Notes: generated from the letters alone by a model not told the origin. A stretch of 64,000 nucleotides of DNA from CAVZLD01 sp963776055 (GCA_963776055.1 CAVZLD010000014.1:558001-622000), one strand, 5' to 3'; shown: positions 1-10,479, counted from the first letter of the stretch. Made by a program: numbers and translations.

Positions 1-1216
1 TGTTGCGGTTCATCGTGCGGAACTGCTCACGCTCCGGCCACGGTCATGATCGTGCGGAACAGCGTCACGTCGTCGGAACGCGGCGTGTCATCCACCTGGT
101 ACAGCAGGTTCGCCTCCTGCTGCCCCAGATCATCCGTCGGCCCGGGCGACGTGCGTGCCCTTCCTCCCGGATCCGTTGCCTGGACGTAGAACTCCACGAC
201 CGTGCCATCGGCCTGGGCGGGCAGGATCGCACCAAAAACTCCGTCCTGCGCATCTCCATCACCATGAAGACCATCGTCGAACATGGGCAACTTCGGCGAA
301 CGGGACCGGATTCATTTGGCTGACTCGATAGATGCAACAGCGGCACTCACCCCAGAGGATTCTTCATCGACCATCCGCGCCGTCACCGATGACCTCGTCG
401 GCGGACTGGGGGATCATCGGTTGATGCGCGACATCGACGATGGCCGGTGCGATATTCGTGGCGGAGACATCGTTCCAGGTTCCCGGCGTTCCGCCGTTCT
501 GCTGGCTGGACGTCCAGTTGTGTGCCAGCGAGTTATCGTGGGAATAGTTGATCAGCGAGAGCGATTTCCCGTCGCCATCATGCTCCGCTTCCCACGTCCA
601 TCCGCGCACTCCGCGATCCAGTGGGCCGCGTCGCCGCATCGCCCAGTCGCCGGAGTCGGCATAGCTGACGATGTCAACGCTCGCACCAAACGGATCCTGG
701 ATTTCGATTGTTTCGCCGCTGTTGCTGAGCCGCCCCTCCCAACCAGCGACGACATTCGTCACATCCGGGTATGCTGCGGAAAACGCTTCCTGGTTTGCGG
801 CGACAACCAGGTGTTCTCCCGGATCGAGGGTGACACTGGGAAAGGTGAAACTTGACACCTCGGCTGATCTGGTAATCGCGCAATCCGATCGGGAAATCAC
901 CGGCGTTGACGACTTCGAGCCATTCGTCGACATGCTGACCCGAAGTCGGGTGGTACATGACCTCGCTGATCATCAGATCAGCCGCCAACAGGTGCCGAGG
1001 CTCAAGATGCTCCAAAACGTGCCGGACGGTGACCGCTTCGGGCAGATCGTGCCGAATGCATCCGCCTTCGATGGTTCCGCAACGGACTCGTAATTCGCGG
1101 GGCTCGCATGCCAATTCCCTCCGATTGAGCACCAAACCGCAGATTCCCTCGGGGAATTTGCTCTGCCGGATGCGCGTAAGTTGTCTTCGGAAAAACTGCT
1201 GTCGATCGGGCCGCAC
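1..1216 (-). CDS. LEPR-XLL / lamin-tail-domain surface protein, partial, frameshifted
   Basis: The first frame carries LEPRHLLAADLMISEVMYHP near residues 70-90: an LEPR-XLL segment, found near the N terminus of large planctomycete exported proteins, running straight into a lamin-tail (LTD) domain. The LTD continues in a second frame (933-364; VTLDPGEHLVVAAN, then SNSGETIEIQD), and a third frame (290-27) gives PAQADGTVVEFYVQATD, a segment typical of proteins that go on to a CotH-like region. The frames join near 850, near 300-360 and near 27, after which EREQFRTMNRN runs off the window edge. I infer one long secreted or surface protein whose C terminus lies outside the window. Its substrate or partner is unknown. 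The start at 1216 is uncertain. Confidence 0.65.
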
Positions 1217-1295
1217 CCAATCAGCAGTAGAGATGTGTTAAATGGAACGCCTCTTCTCGATTTTCGGTTGCGTTACCGGTGATCATCCGAGCAGT

Positions 1296-1892
1296 TCAGC
1301 CCGGACGATGTCGTGACGCGAACCAAATCCCGAGCCAACCAATTACGAACACAAGCGACGTGTGCGGCTCCGGAACGATCCGAATGGAGCCGTCCGTAAT
1401 CTGTGCCTCTATTCCGCCAAAGTCTGTCGATCCGTCTCGTGTTCCGCTGAGAACAAGATCGTACGTGCCCTCCAGAAATCCGGTCGTGTCCACCGTGATC
1501 GTTGCCAGCAATCCGTCCGCGGCGACCCAATCGTTGGGCGCCGTTTCGGGAGCGGTCGTAACCGTTTGAACCCAAAGTTGTGGAGACCGCAGGCTGTCAA
1601 CCTGTCCGCTGTGATTGCCACTGAAAATCGTTTCACTAACCAGGTCGACCGCGGTGATATGGGGCCCCGCAATCTCGCCGTTGATCGGCGGGTGAGGGCC
1701 TCCGTCTGCGACCTGAACTCGAAAGTCCAAGCCTTGCACAAGCTCGCCGCCCGATACCGTAATGGAAATGACTTGTTCCGGCAGGTCGGGTAACAGGCTG
1801 TGACTTCCCACGATGATGATCGGCGCAGCCGGACACGCCTGCGTGGCCAACGCCAGCAAAAGCAAAGAGAACCATGTGCGCATCGCCGTCAT
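1296..1892 (-). CDS. PEP-CTERM sorting-domain protein
   Basis: This is a 198-residue exported protein. I chose the ATG at 1892 because it places a signal peptide (MTAMRTWFSLLLLALATQA) at the N terminus; the longer reading adds 45 residues of low-quality leader. The C terminus is VPEPHTSLVFVIGWLGIWF followed by SRHRPG, the PEP motif, hydrophobic helix and basic tail of a PEP-CTERM sorting signal, which family knowledge links to exosortase processing. The middle is beta-rich with no recognised enzyme motif and resembles cohesin-like PEP-CTERM proteins (LVQGLDFRVQVADGG). No frameshift is seen. Function beyond surface display is unknown. Confidence 0.75.
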   Translation of the reverse strand: MTAMRTWFSLLLLALATQACPAAPIIIVGSHSLLPDLPEQVISITVSGGELVQGLDFRVQVADGGPHPPINGEIAGPHITAVDLVSETIFSGNHSGQVDSLRSPQLWVQTVTTAPETAPNDWVAADGLLATITVDTTGFLEGTYDLVLSGTRDGSTDFGGIEAQITDGSIRIVPEPHTSLVFVIGWLGIWFASRHRPG

Positions 1893-2508
1893 TGAATTCG
1901 ATCTCCCCGAGCAGAAAGATGGGCGGTCTTTCCCGAATGGCCCCATGAAAGCGCCACGACCGGCAACATCCGGTCGCGAAGGATCCGATTCGCCTTCGCC
2001 TGTCGGACCGCAACGCCGCTCCCTCAACCATCAAGCCCTGCACCGAACGATGCGAGGAGCCGTCATCGTCAAAAGCGGCAAGTCGCCGCCTGCGCATGCA
2101 GAAATCTACGGCCGGACAAGAATGGGAAGCTGCCTCAGAAGACAAGCGGAATCACGACAGTCGCAGAGCGTCGTCTCGTGCCGCCTTGGCACATACGATG
2201 ACGCGATCAGCGACAACCCCAAAGTCGCCCACACTCCGCCCTCACGAGCAACTCCTTGGAAGCAAATCTTTGAGAAGAGATTCCTTTCCGACAAACGCGT
2301 ACCTTCTCGGAAACAAATCCACCCTAATTGGAAGGGCTTTCCGTCCCGCTGTCAACATGCGACCTGGAAAACAATAGTCCGCCGATCATTCGGAAGGAAA
2401 AGCAGCTCCCTGCGCACTACTGTTTGTCGCCTTGCTCTTGTACCAAGGTACTTCGTCGCCCGCTGGCGTTTATTCCGCGGTTCGCAAAAAAATATGGCAG
2501 CCGCAAGA
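1893..2508. other. intergenic stretch, no gene recognised
   Basis: About 0.6 kb lies between two minus-strand genes. Open frames on both strands exist, including a long plus-strand one, but none has recognisable protein character or a convincing ribosome-binding site. Apart from the terminator-like hairpin at its low-coordinate neighbour's end near 2486-2525, I see nothing identifiable in it. Confidence 0.5.
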
Positions 2509-2525
2509 TCACTCTACGGTTGCGG
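2486..2525 (-). terminator. possible intrinsic terminator after the TIM-barrel gene
   Basis: On the minus strand CCGCAA and TTGCGG form a six-base-pair stem around a loop that contains the stop codon, and seven T residues follow after an eight-base gap. The gap is longer than in a textbook terminator, so this is tentative. Confidence 0.35.
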
Positions 2526-3404
2526 TTTCTGCATTCTTGATCAGCTTCTGCTTGAGCAAATTCCATGCCTGGGCAGACCGCTTCAGGTTTTCTCGGGGAT
2601 CCCCCGCAATGCCGTATCCCTGCAGCCCGATGGGGCCTCGGTAGCCGCTTTGACGCAGCGTCACTAGGAACTGGGCGACGTCGTAGGAACCGGAATCGAG
2701 TGGCTGGATGAGCGTATCCCAACCTCTTTCGGTTGTGTTGCCCGAATCCGCGCCATTGATCGTTACCTGAAACAGGTACGGCATCGCCTGCGCAAGATGC
2801 TGATCGAGATTCTCTTCGCCGGTCGTCTTCAAATGGTGGCAGAGATTGAACGTCACCCCCAGATTGCGGCAATTGACCTTTTCCGCCACTCGGACCGCGT
2901 CACTGACGGTTTCCACGTAGAAGCCGGTGTGAGGATACAACGCGATATCCACTCCGTAGACATGTACAGCATTCGCCAGACGGACGCAGAATCTTCACGG
3001 CCGCGTCATCGCCGTTGTGGGTTGTGCGATCATACTGCTTGCTGGTCACAAACACCCACAGCATGGCACCGGTCCCTTGAAAGATCTGGGCCACTTCCTC
3101 CAATGCGTGGTCGTATTCTTCCGCATCAAGACTCACGCCAACATATGTATTGAATACCCGCAGTCCCTCCTTTGCACATGCGTCGATGTACTCGCGGCAG
3201 ATTCTCGGTTCCCCCGTGGCCGTAGCCGTCGTATCCAAGCTGCTTCAACAGGGTAGCGACCTGCTCGGGGGTGCGCTCCTTCCAGTTCCACACGTTCGTA
3301 TCCATGGCATAGAACGGGTAGACGGACGATTCGTGCGGTGTCTGGGCTGGCAATGGGACGTGGCAGACCGCTACTGCGACCAAAGCGAGCAGGCCATACT
3401 GCAT
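2509..3404 (-). CDS. exported sugar phosphate isomerase/epimerase-like TIM barrel, frameshifted
   Basis: Three frames in order make one protein of about 300 residues: a signal peptide (MQYGLLALVAVAVCHVPLPA) with WNWKERTPEQVATLLKQLGY; then EPRICREYIDACAKEGLRVF; then ALYPHTGFYVETV, NLCHHLKTTGEENL and SGYRGPIGLQGYGIAGDP. These are features of the xylose-isomerase-like TIM barrel (AP_endonuc_2) family that planctomycetes export in many paralogues. The frames join near 3210 and 2985. An ATG at 3423 in another frame (MIRSSTN) would lengthen the signal peptide by one more shift and may be the true start. The substrate cannot be told; sugar or sugar-phosphate isomerisation is a family inference. Confidence 0.65.
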
Positions 3405-3472
3405 TCGTTGACGATCGAATCATGTTATCACCATTGCGTGCTCCCAATTTTGCTCTTCGGAGGCGACGTGGA

Positions 3473-4478
3473 TCACCTATCGCGTAAGATCACTACGGTC
3501 CGGCCCACGTGACGTCCGTGGAGCATTTGTTGGATCTTGTCAGAGAGTTTCGTTAAACCGATAGTTTCCCCGACAACGGACAGGGAGTCGCGCGTTGACC
3601 GTTTGGGACAGCATATCCCACACTTCCGGCCGTTTCTGCATCGGGAAACACACGGCATCAATTCCTCGTAGCGTCACGCCACGCAGAATGAACGGATAGA
3701 CGCTCGTGTTCACTTCTGCACCAGCGACAACGCCGCACGCCGTAACGCAACTCTCGTGCTTCATCGACTTCAATACTGACGCCAGCATCGAACCTCCGAC
3801 GGTATCGATCGCACCGGCCCACGTCGCCGAAAGCAAGGGGCGATCGTTTCCGTCCAACACGTAGTCCCGACCCACAACGCGCGCGGCTCCCAGTTGCTTG
3901 AGCCATTCCACTCGTTCCGCTTTGCCGGACACGGCCACCACGGTGTATCCGAGTTGGGCCAGCAGCATGACCGCCAGGCAGCCCACACCACCTGTGGCGC
4001 CGGTCACCAGCACCTCCCCCTGATCCGGCTGAACGTCATGATGCTGAAGAGCACGCAGACTCAGCCCGGCGGTGAGACCGGCCGTCCCGAGTGTCATGCT
4101 TTCACGAAGCGAAAGCCCCGGCGGAAGCGGTAGAGCCCATGCAGCAGGTACCCGAACATATTGCGACCAGCCTCCCCAACGTTCGACCCCGAGTTGGCAA
4201 CTGGTGATCAGAACCTGATCACCTGGGCGAAAAGCGGCAGAGTTGCTCTCCACCACCGTTCCTGCGGCATCGATCCCCGGCACGTGAGGCAGCTTCTTGA
4301 CGACACCTGGATGCGCTTGCGTGGCAAGCACGTCCTTATAGTTGATGGAGGAATAGGCCACTTGGATCAGAAGATCACCCGCAGGCAAATCCATCCACGG
4401 ACGATTCTCGACGCCGGTGTCGATCTGGTCTTTGCCGGTCTTTTTGACGAGGTAGCAACGGAACGTTTCGGGTAACAT
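3473..4478 (-). CDS. YhdH/AcuI-type NADPH:quinone / acrylyl-CoA reductase family protein
   Basis: This is a zinc-independent MDR-family oxidoreductase. SSINYKDVLATQAHPGVVKK and the following PHVPGIDAAGTVVES are the N-terminal signature of the YhdH/YhfP group, and GATGGVGCLAVMLLAQLGY is the Rossmann nucleotide-binding motif. The main frame runs to 3540 and then garbles. A second frame from about 3595 supplies the expected C terminus (LTKLSDKIQQMLHGRHVGRT), giving about 330 residues, the usual family length. The start at 4478 has a GAGGGA site 5 bases upstream. Members reduce acrylyl-CoA or quinone-like enones with NADPH in the cytoplasm; the actual substrate here is not determined. Confidence 0.8.
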
Positions 4479-4901
4479 CGGCGTCCCTCTTCGGTTTCAG
4501 ATATCCTCGACCCCGGTTCGGTTCACGAAATCAAGCGGTATTCTGTAAAGCAGGATTTCACCACGGAATGCGCGGAAGGGAATCACGGCAGCAGGCCGCA
4601 TGCGAAAGTACAAAGCCCCTGCTGGAATCGCTGCCTTCAGGTTATGGGCTGCATCATCTGGGCGAAAGCCCACTGCGTGATCTCTTGCCGGTTCCCGTGA
4701 GGTAGTTTCACGATCCTTGTCCCCGGCCGACAGAGCGGGAGAGGGACACGGGGCGGGGCGGCAGCAGGCGGAGGGCAGGACGCATCCGTTTCTTCCTGTC
4801 TCCAAACAGCTACAATGGAGCCTGCTGGAGATTCCTTCGACCGATTGTCACCTGTGCAGGCAATCGAACCTCGGAAGTTCGCAGAGCAGGAGCCATGACC
4901 G
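4479..4901. other. divergent intergenic region
   Basis: This 0.42-kb stretch separates the minus-strand oxidoreductase from the plus-strand FucI-like gene and should hold both promoters. I see no clear -35/-10 pair. A 102-residue minus-strand open frame here is proline- and arginine-rich and looks spurious. Confidence 0.4.
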
Positions 4902-6395
4902 ATGTGTGAATCGATTACCCGCCGTGACCCGAGTGTCGATCGTCGTCGATTCTTGTCAACAAGTGGTGCAGTCGGGGCGGCGGGATTGCTGTCGACGATT
5001 CTACCCCGTCACGCCATGGCCAGGGAGCTGGCAAGCGTTGCCGAGCGACCGAAGGATCCAGCACACGTGTTGGTAGCTTTCCTGTATCCCCCAGCCGACG
5101 TCGTCAATGCAGGCAAGATGGAAGACGGCTGGCGCGGCCACCATTGGTTCACTTGGCCGGGCAATCAATTCCAGCCAGAAGAACAGGAACGGAAGTTTAC
5201 AACGAAGATTCGCGAGTTGGCCAAAGCGGATGGCATCAACGTGGAATTTGCCCCGAAGGCGATCTATCAGGAAGCCAAGGTGCAGGAGTTCATTCAACAG
5301 TCCCAAGCGAAGCAGCCGGATGCTGTTCTGATCGTCAACTTCTGGAACACCCTCTCGCAGGCGGCTTTTCGGATGGCCACGGAATCGGCGCCGACCGCCA
5401 TTGTCTACCACTCTGTTGGATCCAACCACCAGCTTCCGCCGGATGAACTTCGCCATGCCGAGGGTCTTTACTACATTCACTCGATTGAAAACTGGGATGA
5501 AATTGCGCGCGGCTTGCGCGCCGTACGGGCCAAGAAGGCTCTCGCGCAGAGTCGACTCCTCCGCATTGCCGGGAACGTATCCTCCACATCGCACCATCCG
5601 GAGAAGGGGCTCGGGGTCGATGTCGTCAGTGCGCCGGCCGAGGAGTATAACGCGCTGTTTGATTCGCTAACCCCCGACGATGCGATCGTCAAAGCGGCCA
5701 TGGATTTTAAGAACCAAGCGAGCCGTGTGATGGATGTCGATGACGAGTACTTCGTGGAAGCGATGCGGGCTCATCAGACCGTTGGCAAGATGATGGAAAA
5801 GTACGAGGCCGATGCAATCACAATCGAATGCCTCTTCCTCAAGCATCGCAAGCCGTGTGTCAGTTTTGCGATTCGCAACGGGGAGCTGACACCCTGCGGC
5901 TGTGAAAATCACCTAGATGGAGCGCTCTCGCTCATGGTGGGGCGCTGGCTACTCGATCGTGCCGGGTTCCTGCACAACCCGGAATTTGACACAAGCGAAA
6001 ACCGTTACTTTGGTGCACACTGCACTTGTGCTTGGAAACTGCATGGCCCCGACGGCGCGTCCCAGGATTTCCTGGTACGTCCGTTCTTCCATCAACTGCC
6101 CAAGACACCCGCCTTAGACGTGCAATGGACGCCCAACGAACCCGTGTTGCTGGCCAAGTACCTCTCCGAAAAGAGGACGATGTGCTGCTGGCGCGGAAAG
6201 GTGCTCTTTTCGCCCACGTCGCCGCCCACCGGCGGATGCGCTACCCGCGTCCTCGTGGAGTTCGACGGCATGGAAGATGTCTGTGACACCTACTGCGGGC
6301 CCCATCCCATTCTGTTTTGTGGCGATGCGAACGATGCCCGAAAGATCAAGGCCTTCGCTCGCATGTACCGCATGCAGCTGGAAGGAAATGTGTAG
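4902..6395 (+). CDS. Tat-exported L-fucose/L-arabinose isomerase-fold protein
   Basis: The 497-residue protein starts with a twin-arginine signal (DRRRFLSTSGAVGAAGLLST, residues 13-32), so it is probably exported folded. An AGGAG site lies 9 bases before the ATG. The mature part has the layout of FucI/AraA-type isomerases: VLIVNFWNTLSQAAFRMATE in the N-terminal half, a middle domain with DAITIECLFLKHRKPCVSFA, and a C-terminal domain with VLVEFDGMEDVCDTYCGPHP. Several Cys and His residues in the second half could bind metal. It is unlikely to be a plain cytoplasmic fucose isomerase because of the Tat leader; such proteins recur in planctomycetes beside sugar-processing genes. Substrate unknown. 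The ankyrin gene follows after 32 bases and is probably co-transcribed. Confidence 0.7.
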   Translation: MCESITRRDPSVDRRRFLSTSGAVGAAGLLSTILPRHAMARELASVAERPKDPAHVLVAFLYPPADVVNAGKMEDGWRGHHWFTWPGNQFQPEEQERKFTTKIRELAKADGINVEFAPKAIYQEAKVQEFIQQSQAKQPDAVLIVNFWNTLSQAAFRMATESAPTAIVYHSVGSNHQLPPDELRHAEGLYYIHSIENWDEIARGLRAVRAKKALAQSRLLRIAGNVSSTSHHPEKGLGVDVVSAPAEEYNALFDSLTPDDAIVKAAMDFKNQASRVMDVDDEYFVEAMRAHQTVGKMMEKYEADAITIECLFLKHRKPCVSFAIRNGELTPCGCENHLDGALSLMVGRWLLDRAGFLHNPEFDTSENRYFGAHCTCAWKLHGPDGASQDFLVRPFFHQLPKTPALDVQWTPNEPVLLAKYLSEKRTMCCWRGKVLFSPTSPPTGGCATRVLVEFDGMEDVCDTYCGPHPILFCGDANDARKIKAFARMYRMQLEGNV

Positions 6396-6427
6396 ATCAC
6401 TCCAGTTCTCGAATAAGGACCCGTTCC

Positions 6428-7234
6428 ATGAGCCAGGACGATGGGAACACGAAAGACACTTGGATGCACGATGCGCTGCAGCGAGAGGATTGGGATGCGG
6501 TACGACAGCGAGTACTGAACGAACCGGATTTCGTTTCCGCGCACGATTGCATGGGCAATACGCCACTCTTGGCAGCCATCAATGTGGACTGCCTCGAACT
6601 GGTCGAATTCCTGCTGCAACATGGTGCGGATCCGAATGTGGCGGTGGCGGATGGATACACGGCTCTCCTGACGGCCATCGAGAGTCAGATGCCGGCATCG
6701 AAGGAGATCGTCGATCGGCTGATCGCGGCCGGAGCTGACATTCATTTCCTTGGCGTGAATGGCTGGTCACCATTGCACATGGCCGCCGCGCGAGGCGAAT
6801 TGGACAAGGCGCGCCGCTTGGTCGCGGCCGGTGTGGCGATCGATCAGCGGAAAGAGATCGATGGCGAAGAGACGCCATTGATGGAAGCAGCGTACGCGGG
6901 GCACCCGCAGATGGTGCGTTACTTGTTAGACTGCGGTGCCGATCCGACCTTGCAGGATTCAATTAACAACAACACGCCACTCGAAATCGCCCGCGCGGCA
7001 GCCCAAGGCGCCGACCAGGAAGTCTACGAGTACCTGAAGAAGGAGAATTTCAAACTCGATCCGGAGGAGCTTTTCTCAGATGCGGAATTGCCATCCGATC
7101 AGTTGGAATTCGTGGAGTCGCTCCTGGAAAATGTGGATTTGGCGGAATCCTATCGCCAAAACGCCGATCAACTGGCCCGCGATGGTGACCACGCGGGTGT
7201 CATACAGATTCTGACAGAACACGCGCAGGCGTAA
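6428..7234 (+). CDS. ankyrin-repeat protein
   Basis: A 268-residue protein without signal peptide or membrane segment. Residues about 10-180 hold five ankyrin repeats, seen as GNTPLLAAINVDCLELVEFL, LQHGADPNVAVADGYTALLT, GWSPLHMAAARGELDKARRL, ETPLMEAAYAGHPQMVRYLL and DCGADPTLQDSINNNTPLEI. The last 70 residues are acidic and helical. I take the ATG at 6428 (AAGGA eight bases upstream) rather than an in-frame upstream start that overlaps the previous gene. Ankyrin repeats bind other proteins; the partner is unknown. Position directly behind the Tat-exported FucI-like gene suggests one transcript, but a shared function is only inference. Confidence 0.8.
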   Translation: MSQDDGNTKDTWMHDALQREDWDAVRQRVLNEPDFVSAHDCMGNTPLLAAINVDCLELVEFLLQHGADPNVAVADGYTALLTAIESQMPASKEIVDRLIAAGADIHFLGVNGWSPLHMAAARGELDKARRLVAAGVAIDQRKEIDGEETPLMEAAYAGHPQMVRYLLDCGADPTLQDSINNNTPLEIARAAAQGADQEVYEYLKKENFKLDPEELFSDAELPSDQLEFVESLLENVDLAESYRQNADQLARDGDHAGVIQILTEHAQA

Positions 7235-7559
7235 CCGCCGTGCCGCGCCCGACAGATAAGGCTAGATCCATCGCATCAAATCCAGATCGTGGCGGATCCC
7301 GCGACCCCCGCAAAAGCTAAGATGGAACTGGCGCGGCGATGGAAGTCCGAGCTACAATGGACCGGCGGTCCGCGCGGGGCAATCGATAGGGATGAATTTG
7401 ACGGTTGTCCGTGATTCCGTGGGGGGCAGATCCTGACGATCGACCGGAGTCCTTGATCCGGCCACGCTGGTGACGATGACCTGGCCATGCAAGGCGAGGC
7501 GAGCCCGAGCGACCGCACGGCAGAAAGCAACTTGACCCGTATTCTTGGGAGAACGTCGG
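7235..7559. other. intergenic stretch, nothing recognised
   Basis: About 0.33 kb lies between the ankyrin and amylase genes, both on the plus strand. I see no hairpin with a T-tract and no repeat family in it; it presumably carries the amylase promoter. Confidence 0.4.
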
Positions 7560-9038
7560 ATGAAAGGCATCAACGGCGTGATGATGCAGTTTTTTCACTG
7601 GTACAGCCCCGCCAATGGGACGCTGTGGCAGGAAGCAAAACGGCACGCGTCGGAATTGGCCGAAGCGGGATTCACTTCGCTCTGGCTTCCACCGGCGTAC
7701 AAGGGCACGGCCGGAGCGGCCGATGTCGGATACGGCGCGTACGACCTGTACGACCTCGGCGAATTCGACCAAAAGGGCTCCGTGCGCACCAAATACGGAA
7801 CGCGACAAGAGTATCTGGATGCGATTCAGGCTCTCCATGACGCCGGCCTGCAGGTCTACGCCGACACCGTGCTGAATCATCGGCTGGGCGGTGACTCGGC
7901 CGAATCCGTAATGGCGACTCCTTTCCCACAGGATGACCGACTTCATCCCCAAGGCGATCCGCGCGAGATCCGCGCCTTCACGCACTTTCACTTTCCGGGT
8001 CGGCGCGGAAAGTACTCGCAGTTTGAGTGGCGCGCACGCCATTTTGACGCGGTCGACTTCGACGAACGAAGCCCTCATAACAAGAACACCGTCTACCTGC
8101 TCGAAGGGAAACAATTCGATGATCACGTCGCCCTCGAGCGGGGCAACTTTTCCCACCTGATGGGAGCTGACCTCGATTTCCAGCACGAAGAAGTGCGCGA
8201 TGAGGTTACCGCGTGGGGCAAGTGGTATCTGGATCAAACCGGCGTCGATGGGTTCCGACTGGACGCCGTCAAACATATTTCGTCCTGGTTCTTTCCCCAT
8301 TGGCTGGACCACATGGAGAAACACGCAGGCCGCGAGTTGTTCACCGTCGGCGAATACTGGACTCCCGATCCGAACGAGCTGCATGGGTACCTGGACCGAC
8401 TGGGCGGACGAATCACCGTGTTCGGCGTGCCACTGCACTATCACTTTCACTATGCCAGCCGTTCCGGCGGTCACTACGATATGCGACGGATGCTGGACGG
8501 CACGCTGATGCGACAGCGAGACCGAGATGTGGTGACGTTTGTCGAGAATCATGACTCGCAGCCGCTGCAAGCACTGGAGTCGGTCGTCGAGCCCTGGTTC
8601 AAGCCGTTGGCTTACGCGCTGATCCTGCTGCGGCGCGAGGGATACCCATGTGTGTTCTATCCGGACTACTACGGAGTGGAGTACGAGGATCGGGGGCGCG
8701 ACGGAAACCTGCATCGAATCGTGATGCCTTCCCATCGGTTTCTGATCGACAAGTTTCTGTACGCTCGCAAACACTACGCGTACGGACCGCAATTGGACTA
8801 CTTCGACCATTGGAATCGTATCGGCTGGACACGACACGGCGACGAAGAGCACCCCAAAGCGATGGCAGTGCTGTTGAGTGACGGGCCGGAAGGAGTCAAA
8901 TGGATGGACGTCGCTCGCGTCCACCGACGGTTCATCGACATCACGGGACACATCACCGAACCGGTCGTGTCCAACGAGGATGGCTGGGGCGAATTCCGTT
9001 GCCGCAGTGCATCCGTTTCCGTGTGGGTCGAAGAGTAA
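7560..9038 (+). CDS. alpha-amylase, GH13 (cytoplasmic, subfamily 5-like)
   Basis: The protein has 492 residues and no signal peptide, so it acts on intracellular alpha-1,4-glucan. The four conserved GH13 regions are present in order: ADTVLNH, GFRLDAVKH with the nucleophile Asp235, VGEYW with the acid/base Glu265, and FVENHDSQ with Asp332 (numbered from the ATG at 7560). MQFFHWYSP near the N terminus and the approximately 490-residue length match the bacterial liquefying/cytoplasmic AmyA group. An in-frame TTG 15 bases upstream is possible, but GGGAGAA sits 5-10 bases before the ATG. The gene is intact. It stands alone, facing the URO-D gene, so no operon partner is indicated. Confidence 0.92.
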   Translation: MKGINGVMMQFFHWYSPANGTLWQEAKRHASELAEAGFTSLWLPPAYKGTAGAADVGYGAYDLYDLGEFDQKGSVRTKYGTRQEYLDAIQALHDAGLQVYADTVLNHRLGGDSAESVMATPFPQDDRLHPQGDPREIRAFTHFHFPGRRGKYSQFEWRARHFDAVDFDERSPHNKNTVYLLEGKQFDDHVALERGNFSHLMGADLDFQHEEVRDEVTAWGKWYLDQTGVDGFRLDAVKHISSWFFPHWLDHMEKHAGRELFTVGEYWTPDPNELHGYLDRLGGRITVFGVPLHYHFHYASRSGGHYDMRRMLDGTLMRQRDRDVVTFVENHDSQPLQALESVVEPWFKPLAYALILLRREGYPCVFYPDYYGVEYEDRGRDGNLHRIVMPSHRFLIDKFLYARKHYAYGPQLDYFDHWNRIGWTRHGDEEHPKAMAVLLSDGPEGVKWMDVARVHRRFIDITGHITEPVVSNEDGWGEFRCRSASVSVWVEE

Positions 9039-9233
9039 ACCGCACACATCCAACCGGCACGTGCTGATCCGCCGGTACGCCCACTTCCAACCAACACCCG
9101 CGAATCCGTTGTGGCTCACATTCGCCGGCCGCGCGCAGGTCTGCATTCCTGCCTGGGCACAGGAACCCGAACGCGGTAGCGACCGGCGGCGGCATGGCAG
9201 CGGCTTTCCCGCATCCGCAGGGCGCGGCCGTGC

Positions 9234-10479
9234 TCACTCGCCGGCCGCCTCGAACATCGCCAGAATATTGGCTGGCGGTACGTCTGCCAGAATATTGTGT
9301 ACCTGTTGGAAGACGTAGCCTCCCCCCGGCCGCCAGATGCGGTTTAACTCGCGAACGTTCTGTCGGACATCATCGGGGGATCCGTGGGGCAACACGTCCC
9401 GCGTATCGCAACCACCGCCCCAGAACAGGAACCGATCGCCGTAGGTCCGTTTCAGATCGTTGGGATCCATGCCCTGGCAGGTGATCTGAACGGGGTTGAG
9501 CGATTCCAAGCCGGCATCGATCAGATCATCCAGCAGTGGGGCAACGCCCCCGCAGCAGTGCAGATGGACGTGTACGTGCGGCGCGATCTCTTTGACGCGC
9601 CGCCACATCTCCGCATGACTCGGCTTGTAATACCTTCGATACATCGCCGGAGACATCAAGGGGCCGTTCTGCCCTCCCAGGTCGTCGCCGAACAGGATGA
9701 TGTCGATGTACGGCCCCACGGCACCGAGCCATTTTTCGAGTCGCGCCAGATAGTAATCACACAGAGCTTGCGAAAGTCGCTCACAAGCTTCCGGATACAG
9801 CGCCATGTGAGTCAGGTAGTTATCCATGCGATACAAGAACTGAGGCACTTCAAACAGGTTGCCACCAAAAAGCCCCATGATGGCGCAATCCGTCGATTCG
9901 CGCAGTGCCCGTGCTCCGGAACGCAGTTGCCGCAATCCGTCTTCTGTCAAAGGGAGGTGCCCACCCGGCGATGGAACGGCAGTCCACATGCTGTGAGCGA
10001 AAGCGTCGGTCAGTCCCTGGCTGGTGAATTCCTGCTCATCCGGATTCTGATCCAGCCAAGGCCAATCGATCTGCTCGAAGTAGAGGCACCCCTGTTTCTG
10101 TACGCCCAAGTCGGTGCCGTCGGTGGATTGCAAGTACCAATCGTCATCGCGTTGCTGAACGCGTACGTAAGCTGGAATCTTGCAGGGCGTTCCGTCGGGC
10201 AACACCCAGTCTTGCCAATCCGTTGGCTTCTCGTAGAAAGCCTCGCCCCAATTCCACCACGTCGGCGCCCAACACTTCCCTCACTTCCGGCTCGACGATC
10301 GCCAACTGCTGGATCATGTCATACACGTAGATCTCGCCGCTGGTGATGCCCAACTGGCGTTTCAGCCGCGCGTAGGCAATGGCCGCGATCCCAGAAGAAC
10401 GATGTCCCCCACAGTCGATCGGAGCGCGATCCGTTTCCTCGTGTCGAAACGCCGCCAGAACTCGTTCGCGTGGCGTCAT
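9234..10479 (-). CDS. uroporphyrinogen decarboxylase (URO-D) family protein, one frameshift
   Basis: The N-terminal frame begins MTPRERVLAAFRHEETDRAP, the usual opening of URO-D-fold methyltransferase-like proteins, with GAGGAA eight bases before the ATG at 10479. It continues to GADVVELGRGF, and a second frame from about 10230 supplies the rest: DGTPCKIPAYVRVQ, DIILFGDDLGGQNGPLMSPA, HVHLHCCGGVAPLLDDLIDA and NPVQITCQGMDPNDLKRTYG. The His-X-Cys-Cys region fits zinc-dependent corrinoid methyltransferase relatives more than haem-pathway HemE, and the total of about 415 residues is longer than HemE. I infer a role in C1 or demethylation chemistry, substrate unknown. No corrinoid-protein gene is adjacent. 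Confidence 0.75.

Noticed and set aside
1813..2667. 284-residue plus-strand open frame over the PEP-CTERM and TIM-barrel genes
   Set aside because: It overlaps the signal peptide of one real gene and the C terminus of another, and its composition (Arg/Ser/Pro) looks non-coding.
4497..4805. 102-residue minus-strand open frame between the divergent genes
   Set aside because: Pro/Arg-rich, no ribosome site, lies in the promoter region of two genes.
7317..9146. 609-residue open frame antisense to the alpha-amylase
   Set aside because: It mirrors a perfectly conserved GH13 gene with all four motifs; its own sequence is His/Gln/Val-rich without domain character. High GC and codon use leave the antisense frame open.
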